Shown piece after piece: positions 60,086 through 64,000 of a stretch of 64,000 nt of DNA (position 1 is the stretch's first letter; every line of letters starts with the position of its first letter). The translations under genes and the position numbers were made by a program. This DNA is from Gemmatimonadota bacterium. Lineage in GTDB: Bacteria; JAAXHH01. Below the pieces are notes generated by a model. That model was not told the DNA's origin. It made no database searches and worked only from the letters and a program-made list of their open reading frames with translations. The stretch lies in NCBI GenBank assembly GCA_009838645.1, contig VXRC01000048.1, forward strand, positions 1 to 64,000. Reading direction: 5' to 3'.

Positions 60086-61024
60086 GGACCCGCCGAGAAG
60101 GTCGCCTGCCGCGGGACGGTATCCTCTCACGAATTCCGCACCTTCGATCCGGCTCCGGCCCTCGGGCTGCACCCGGTCCAGTCTCAATCCGCCTTTCCCA
60201 GTCTGCACGGTGACGCCCCGGCGTTCGTCGGCGGAGACTATCTCTCCGGGCGGGCCGCCCCCTTCCCCTTCCAGGCGGACGGGCTGGCTCGAGATGATCC
60301 GGAGGCGCTGGCCGCGCCAGGTGGTGAAGGCCATGGGGATTGGGTTCAGGCCCCTTATCCTGTTGTGTATGGTACGGGCCGGCAGCCGCCAGTCCAGACG
60401 GCCGTCCTCCCGGGAGATCCTCGGCGCCGGCGACGCTTCGCCCCGCTGCGCCCGCGGCGTTATGCGGCCGTCCGCCACCCCATCCACCGTGCGCAGCAGC
60501 AGGTCCGCGCCGGCGCGGGACAGGCGGTCGTGCAGTTCGCCGGCCGTTTCTTCCGGTCCGATCGGCACGGTCTCCTGGCAGAGGATGTCGCCCGTGTCCA
60601 CCCGCCTTTCGACCAGGAACGTGGTGACGCCCGTAACCTCGTCCCCGTTCATCACCGCCCACTGGATGGGCGCCGCGCCGCGGTACCGGGGCAGGAGGGA
60701 AGGATGCAGGTTGATCGTGCCGCCCGGGGGTATGGCCAGCAGTTCGTCGGGCAGGATGCGGAAGGCCACGACCACGAACAGGCCGGCGTCCAGGGACCTG
60801 AGGGCGTCCAGGAAACCTGGATCGCGCAGCTTGTCCGGCTGCCAAATGGGTATGCCGTGCCGCAGGGCGGTTTCCTTCACCGGTGAAGGCGCGGTCTTCA
60901 ATCCCCGTCCCTTCGGCCGGTCGGGCCCGGTCACAACTCCGGCCACCTCGTGTTCCGGCCGGCCGATCAGCGCCTCGAGACTTGGCACCGCGAAGGCGGG
61001 CGTACCCATGTAGACCACGCGCAT
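60083..61024 (-). CDS. fmt: Methionyl-tRNA formyltransferase
   Basis: Formylates initiator Met-tRNA. MRVVYMGTPAFAVPSLEALI at the N-terminus, SLLPRYRGAAPIQWAVMNGD (signature) and DTGDILCQETVPI are present. 313 residues; the stop codon is followed by 45-bp repeats. It starts one base after the def stop, so the pair is translated together. Confidence 0.96.
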   Translation of the reverse strand: MRVVYMGTPAFAVPSLEALIGRPEHEVAGVVTGPDRPKGRGLKTAPSPVKETALRHGIPIWQPDKLRDPGFLDALRSLDAGLFVVVAFRILPDELLAIPPGGTINLHPSLLPRYRGAAPIQWAVMNGDEVTGVTTFLVERRVDTGDILCQETVPIGPEETAGELHDRLSRAGADLLLRTVDGVADGRITPRAQRGEASPAPRISREDGRLDWRLPARTIHNRIRGLNPIPMAFTTWRGQRLRIISSQPVRLEGEGGGPPGEIVSADERRGVTVQTGKGGLRLDRVQPEGRSRIEGAEFVRGYRPAAGDLLGGS

Positions 61025-61025
61025 A

Positions 61026-61580
61026 TCAGACCGCCTGACCGCTCTCCTTGAGCTTCCTCAGTTTGCCGCGGATGAACTGCTGGCGGAGCTTGCTGAGGTG
61101 ATCGATGAACAGGACGCCTTCCAGATGGTCGTACTCGTGGACCAGGACCCGCGCGAGCAGCCCGCTGCCCTCGATCTCGATGGGGCACCCGTCCAGGTCC
61201 GTTGCCTCGACGCGCACGACCTCGGGCCGGGTCACCTTCTCGAACAGATCGGGAAAACTCAGGCATCCCTCGTCGCCCGTCTGCGCGCCTTCCCGCTTGA
61301 CGACGCACGGGTTCACCAGCACCAGGTGTTCCGGTTCTCCGTCCAGGGAGGGTCCCCGGCGGTCCAGGAAGAGTTCCGGTCCGATCGCCCGGAGGTTTAC
61401 CACGTACACTCGGACGGTCTCGCCGATCTGGGGAGCCGCGAGCCCGATGCCTTCCGCGTCGGACATTGTGTCGACCAGGTCCTCGGCGAGTAGACGCAGC
61501 GCCGCGGTCTTATCCTCCACCGGGCGCGCCTTCTCCCGGAGCACCGGGTCGCCGTATATACGTATGGGTCTGACCGCCAT
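61026..61580 (-). CDS. def: Peptide deformylase
   Basis: Iron enzyme removing the formyl group from new proteins. The three family motifs are all there: GIGLAAPQIGE, EGCLSFP and HEYDHLEGVLFID (metal cysteine and histidines). 184 residues. Directly upstream of fmt as in many bacteria. Confidence 0.96.
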   Translation of the reverse strand: MAVRPIRIYGDPVLREKARPVEDKTAALRLLAEDLVDTMSDAEGIGLAAPQIGETVRVYVVNLRAIGPELFLDRRGPSLDGEPEHLVLVNPCVVKREGAQTGDEGCLSFPDLFEKVTRPEVVRVEATDLDGCPIEIEGSGLLARVLVHEYDHLEGVLFIDHLSKLRQQFIRGKLRKLKESGQAV

Positions 61581-61589
61581 GGCTGCTAC

Positions 61590-61925
61590 CTATTCTTCCT
61601 TGCCGCCTTTCTTGCTGCTGATCAGGCGGGAAATGGCGCTGCGTTGCAGGTCGATCCGGACGTCGTCGGCGATGCGCACCGTAACCGTGTCCGCCTTCAG
61701 ACCGGTAACGACGCCGATGATCCCGCCCTGCGTCACCACCTTGTCCCCGTTCTGCAGGGCGTCCAGCATGGCCTGGTGTTCCCGCTGACGCTTCTGCTGG
61801 GGACGGATCAGCAGCAGGTAGATGATCGCGAACATCAACAGGATGGGGATCATGGAGATCAGGAAACCCGGTCCGGAAGCGTCGCCGCCGCCACCGGGGC
61901 CCATGGCAAAGGCATCTTGAATCAC
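61590..61925 (-). CDS. yajC: Preprotein translocase subunit YajC
   Basis: 111-residue SecDF-associated membrane protein. One membrane helix (FLISMIPILLMFAIIYLLLI) followed by RPQQKRQREHQAMLDALQNGDKVVTQGGIIG, the YajC signature. Start is the GTG overlapping the tgt stop (GTGA). secD and secF are not downstream here; def follows instead. Confidence 0.93.
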   Translation of the reverse strand: MIQDAFAMGPGGGGDASGPGFLISMIPILLMFAIIYLLLIRPQQKRQREHQAMLDALQNGDKVVTQGGIIGVVTGLKADTVTVRIADDVRIDLQRSAISRLISSKKGGKEE

Positions 61926-63079
61926 TGGGGTTGCTCCTTTCTTGCGGTCTCACTGCGATACGCGGTCAGAAACGACCTGCTCCAAGCGCCAAAACGGCCT
62001 TCCAGGATGGCTTCTCCCATTTCGGAGACCAGGCCGACGTAGAAGTGGACGTTGTGCAGGGTCCCCATTCTCGGACCCAGTATTTCTCCCGCGCGGTAAA
62101 GGTGCCGGACGTACGAACGGCTGAAAGTCCGGCAGGCATAACAGGAACAGGATGCATCGATCGGTCCGGCGTCGGCCCTGAAGCGGGCGTTGTAGATATT
62201 GATGCGTCCGGAGCGCGTGTAAAGCGCGCCGTTCCGGCCCTCGCGGGTGGGAATGACGCAGTCGAACATGTCGATCCCTCGTCCCACGGCGTCGACGAGG
62301 TCTTCCGGCGTCCCGGCGCCCATCAGGTAACGGGGCCGGTCTTCCGGCAGGTGTTCGACGGTGGCGTCGATCAGGGCCGCCATGGCCGGTTTCGGCTCCC
62401 CGATCGACATCCCTCCGATGGCGTAGGCGTCGAATCCCCGGTCGACCAGCGACCGCGCGCAGTCGACCCGGAGGTCTTCGTATACGCTTCCCTGCACGAT
62501 GCCGAACAACGCCTGGGGATGCGCCCTCTCTCCCTCCAGCTCGTCGAAACGCTTCCGGGACCGCTCGGCCCAACGCAGCGTCAGCGCGGCGGAATCCTTC
62601 GCGTAACCGTAGTCGCAGGGATAGGGCGGGCACTCGTCGAGGGGCGCTATGATATCGGCGCCGAGGGCGGTCTCGATTTCCATGACGGACTCCGGCGTGA
62701 ACAGGTGCCGCGAGCCGTCGATGTGCGATTGGAAGGTCACCCCCTCTTCCTGGATGGACTTGAGGTCCGAGAGGCTGAACACCTGGTAGCCTCCGCTGTC
62801 GGTCAACAGGGGCCGCCGCCAGTTCATGAAGCCGTGCAGCCCGCCCATCTCCCTGATCAATGCATGTCCTGGCCGGAGAAACAGGTGGTAGGTGTTGCCG
62901 AGTATGATCTGCGCGCCGGCGGCTTCGAGTTCCTCCGGCGTCAGCGTCTTCACCGTCGCCTGGGTCCCCACAGGCATGAACACCGGCGTGCGGATTTCGC
63001 CGTGTTGGGTCTTCATGCGGCCGGCCCGCGCGTTCGAAGCCGGGTCCCGGGCGAGCAGGTTAAAGTCCAGCGAAGCCAT
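61922..63079 (-). CDS. tgt: Queuine tRNA-ribosyltransferase (TGT)
   Basis: Exchanges guanine-34 for preQ1 in tRNAs with GUN anticodons. TDSGGYQVFSL (nucleophile region), GGMSIGEPK, DCVIPTREGRNGALYTRSG and the zinc site CSCYACRTFSRSYVRHLYRAGEI (three Cys and His). 385 residues. The stop overlaps yajC. This implies queuosine synthesis; the tandem PTPS gene at 31 kb could feed the same pathway. Confidence 0.96.
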   Translation of the reverse strand: MASLDFNLLARDPASNARAGRMKTQHGEIRTPVFMPVGTQATVKTLTPEELEAAGAQIILGNTYHLFLRPGHALIREMGGLHGFMNWRRPLLTDSGGYQVFSLSDLKSIQEEGVTFQSHIDGSRHLFTPESVMEIETALGADIIAPLDECPPYPCDYGYAKDSAALTLRWAERSRKRFDELEGERAHPQALFGIVQGSVYEDLRVDCARSLVDRGFDAYAIGGMSIGEPKPAMAALIDATVEHLPEDRPRYLMGAGTPEDLVDAVGRGIDMFDCVIPTREGRNGALYTRSGRINIYNARFRADAGPIDASCSCYACRTFSRSYVRHLYRAGEILGPRMGTLHNVHFYVGLVSEMGEAILEGRFGAWSRSFLTAYRSETARKEQPQ

Positions 63080-63118
63080 ACCGCGGGACCCGCGGTCCTC
63101 CTTTAGAATGATCCATGA

Positions 63119-63865
63119 CTATTCCAGCGATTTGATGGGGCCTTCGCCGCGGCCCAGGATGAACTGCTGCACCAGCGCGTCGTCGCAGTTCCGGATCTCG
63201 TCCGGGGTCCCCACCATGTGAATCACCCCGTCGTGGAGCATGGCGATGCGGTCCGCGATCTTGTACGCGCTGATCATGTCGTGGGTCACCGCGATCGCCG
63301 TCACCGACAGCCGCTGGTTCATGTCCAGGATCAGGTCGTTGATGATGTCCGCCATGATGGGGTCCAGGCCCGTGGTGGGTTCGTCGTAGAGAATGTACTC
63401 CGGATTCATGGCGATCGCCCTGGCGAGTCCCACTCTCTTGCGCATGCCGCCCGAAAGCTCCGCCGGCTTCTGTTCCTCCACGTCGGAAAGGCCGACCATC
63501 TGGAGGCAGGTCCGGACCCGTTCGCCGATCTCCGCCTCGGTCCGGTCGGTGTGTACTTTCAGTGCGATCCCCACGTTCTCGCCCACGGTCATGGAATCGA
63601 AGAGGGCGCCGCCCTGGAACAGGAAACCGAACCGCTTCCGGATTTCGTCCAGCTCCGCGCCGTACAGCCTGGTCACGTCCCTGCCGTCCACCAGCAGCGT
63701 TCCGCCGTCCGGATGCAGCAACCCCGTAATGTGCTTGAGCAGCACGCTCTTGCCGCATCCGCTCCGGCCGATGATGACCATGGTCTCCCCGGACTCGATG
63801 GTCAGGTTGACGTCCGTCAGCACCGGTTTCCCGAAGGCTTTTCTCAGGTGTACGATTTCGATCAT
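63119..63865 (-). CDS. ABC transporter ATPase, MlaF/Ttg2A-like
   Basis: 248-residue ATPase. Walker A IIGRSGCGKSVLLKHI, signature LSGGMRKRVGLARAIA and Walker B YILYDEPTTGLDP; the long-range pattern resembles MlaF of the lipid transport MlaFEDB complex. The permease (MlaE) and the MCE protein are not adjacent in the window: dnaB is upstream and tgt downstream. Lipid transport is therefore an inference from family likeness only. Confidence 0.88.
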   Translation of the reverse strand: MIEIVHLRKAFGKPVLTDVNLTIESGETMVIIGRSGCGKSVLLKHITGLLHPDGGTLLVDGRDVTRLYGAELDEIRKRFGFLFQGGALFDSMTVGENVGIALKVHTDRTEAEIGERVRTCLQMVGLSDVEEQKPAELSGGMRKRVGLARAIAMNPEYILYDEPTTGLDPIMADIINDLILDMNQRLSVTAIAVTHDMISAYKIADRIAMLHDGVIHMVGTPDEIRNCDDALVQQFILGRGEGPIKSLE

Positions 63866-63898
63866 TAGAGGATTGAGAACGTAACGCGGGAAGAACGG

Positions 63899-64000
63899 TC
63901 AGCCCGGGTCTTCGTGATAGAGATCCGGGTTCTCGAAACGGGCGAAACGGTCCACGAAGACCAGGTCCACCGTTCCGACGGGACCGTTGCGCTGCTTGCC
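63899..64000 (-). CDS. dnaB: Replicative DNA helicase DnaB, last 33 codons
   Basis: Only the C-terminus is inside the window. The frame from the right edge reads [15 protein letters not shown], then FARFENPDL and a stop at 63899-63901. The KQRNGP-TG-V-L-F...TRFE pattern is the well-known end of bacterial DnaB. The gene continues off the right edge; identity rests on this short motif. Confidence 0.8.
   Translation of the reverse strand, partial: GKQRNGPVGTVDLVFVDRFARFENPDLYHEDPG

Overview
The window is a 64 kb piece of a GC-rich bacterial chromosome. No rRNA or tRNA genes were seen. Housekeeping genes (glyS, rplS-trmD-rimM-rpsP-ffh, fmt-def, yajC-tgt, topA, miaB, dnaB) are interleaved with many copies of 'environmental catabolism' families: three xylose-isomerase-like TIM barrels, a Gfo/Idh/MocA oxidoreductase, a phytanoyl-CoA dioxygenase, a CehA/McbA-type PHP protein, an acetyl-xylan-esterase-like protein and an exported family-5 solute-binding protein. 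The primary-like sigma factor is short and ends like Bacteroidota RpoD. Together with a ThiD-ThiN fusion, an Smg/DUF494 gene, a DUF6483 protein and an Ig-domain lipoprotein of Bacteroidota/Ignavibacteria type, this suggests a member of the FCB superphylum, perhaps Latescibacterota-like. That placement is inference from gene content, not phylogeny.

Layout. 1-3.9 kb: an AT-richer block that looks acquired, with type I restriction-modification genes (hsdM, partial hsdS) and a DUF4143 AAA ATPase. 4-10.4 kb, minus strand: rmuC, an alpha/beta hydrolase, sixA, a Nit2-like amidase and the large CehA-like protein. 10.4-10.8 kb: a divergent regulatory region with a strong palindrome and a structured leader. 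10.8-17.8 kb, plus strand: a cupin, a small unknown protein, a TIM barrel, a two-domain esterase, a ClpX-like unfoldase and thiDN. 17.8-32.9 kb, minus strand: TIM barrel and Zn alcohol dehydrogenase, superoxide dismutase with a Tat leader, miaB, DUF6483, two M23 peptidases, a sigma factor, a lactate-racemase-like gene with glcE/glcD, folE with a tandem PTPS gene, and an NrnA-like phosphoesterase. 33.2-44.4 kb, plus strand: a selenodomain-associated transferase coupled to a SelA-like protein without the PLP lysine, class II aldolase, HU, a HypE-like protein, smg, topA, xerC, Ig-lipoprotein and phyH. 44.4-50.2 kb, minus strand: solute-binding protein, TIM barrel, Gfo/Idh and glyS. 50.4-52.6 kb, plus strand: a YgfZ/GcvT-like protein and pyrC. 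52.7-64 kb, minus strand: mostly translation and RNA-modification genes, ending in the last codons of dnaB.

How the genes work together. glcD-glcE-larA-like form a tight 2-hydroxyacid oxidation/racemisation set. folE and the tandem PTPS protein make pterins. The rnhB-rplS-trmD-rimM-rpsP-ffh and rsmB-fmt-def-yajC-tgt runs are translation-linked operons. The 33-37 kb cluster is the best candidate for an undescribed system, because it couples a transferase family named for its selenium-gene association to a SelA pseudoenzyme.

The most unusual structural trait is the density of short tandem repeats (9 to 45 bp units) at gene junctions. They often start at, or carry copies of, the upstream stop codon, and in several places they have become part of protein ends, signal peptides or internal insertions.
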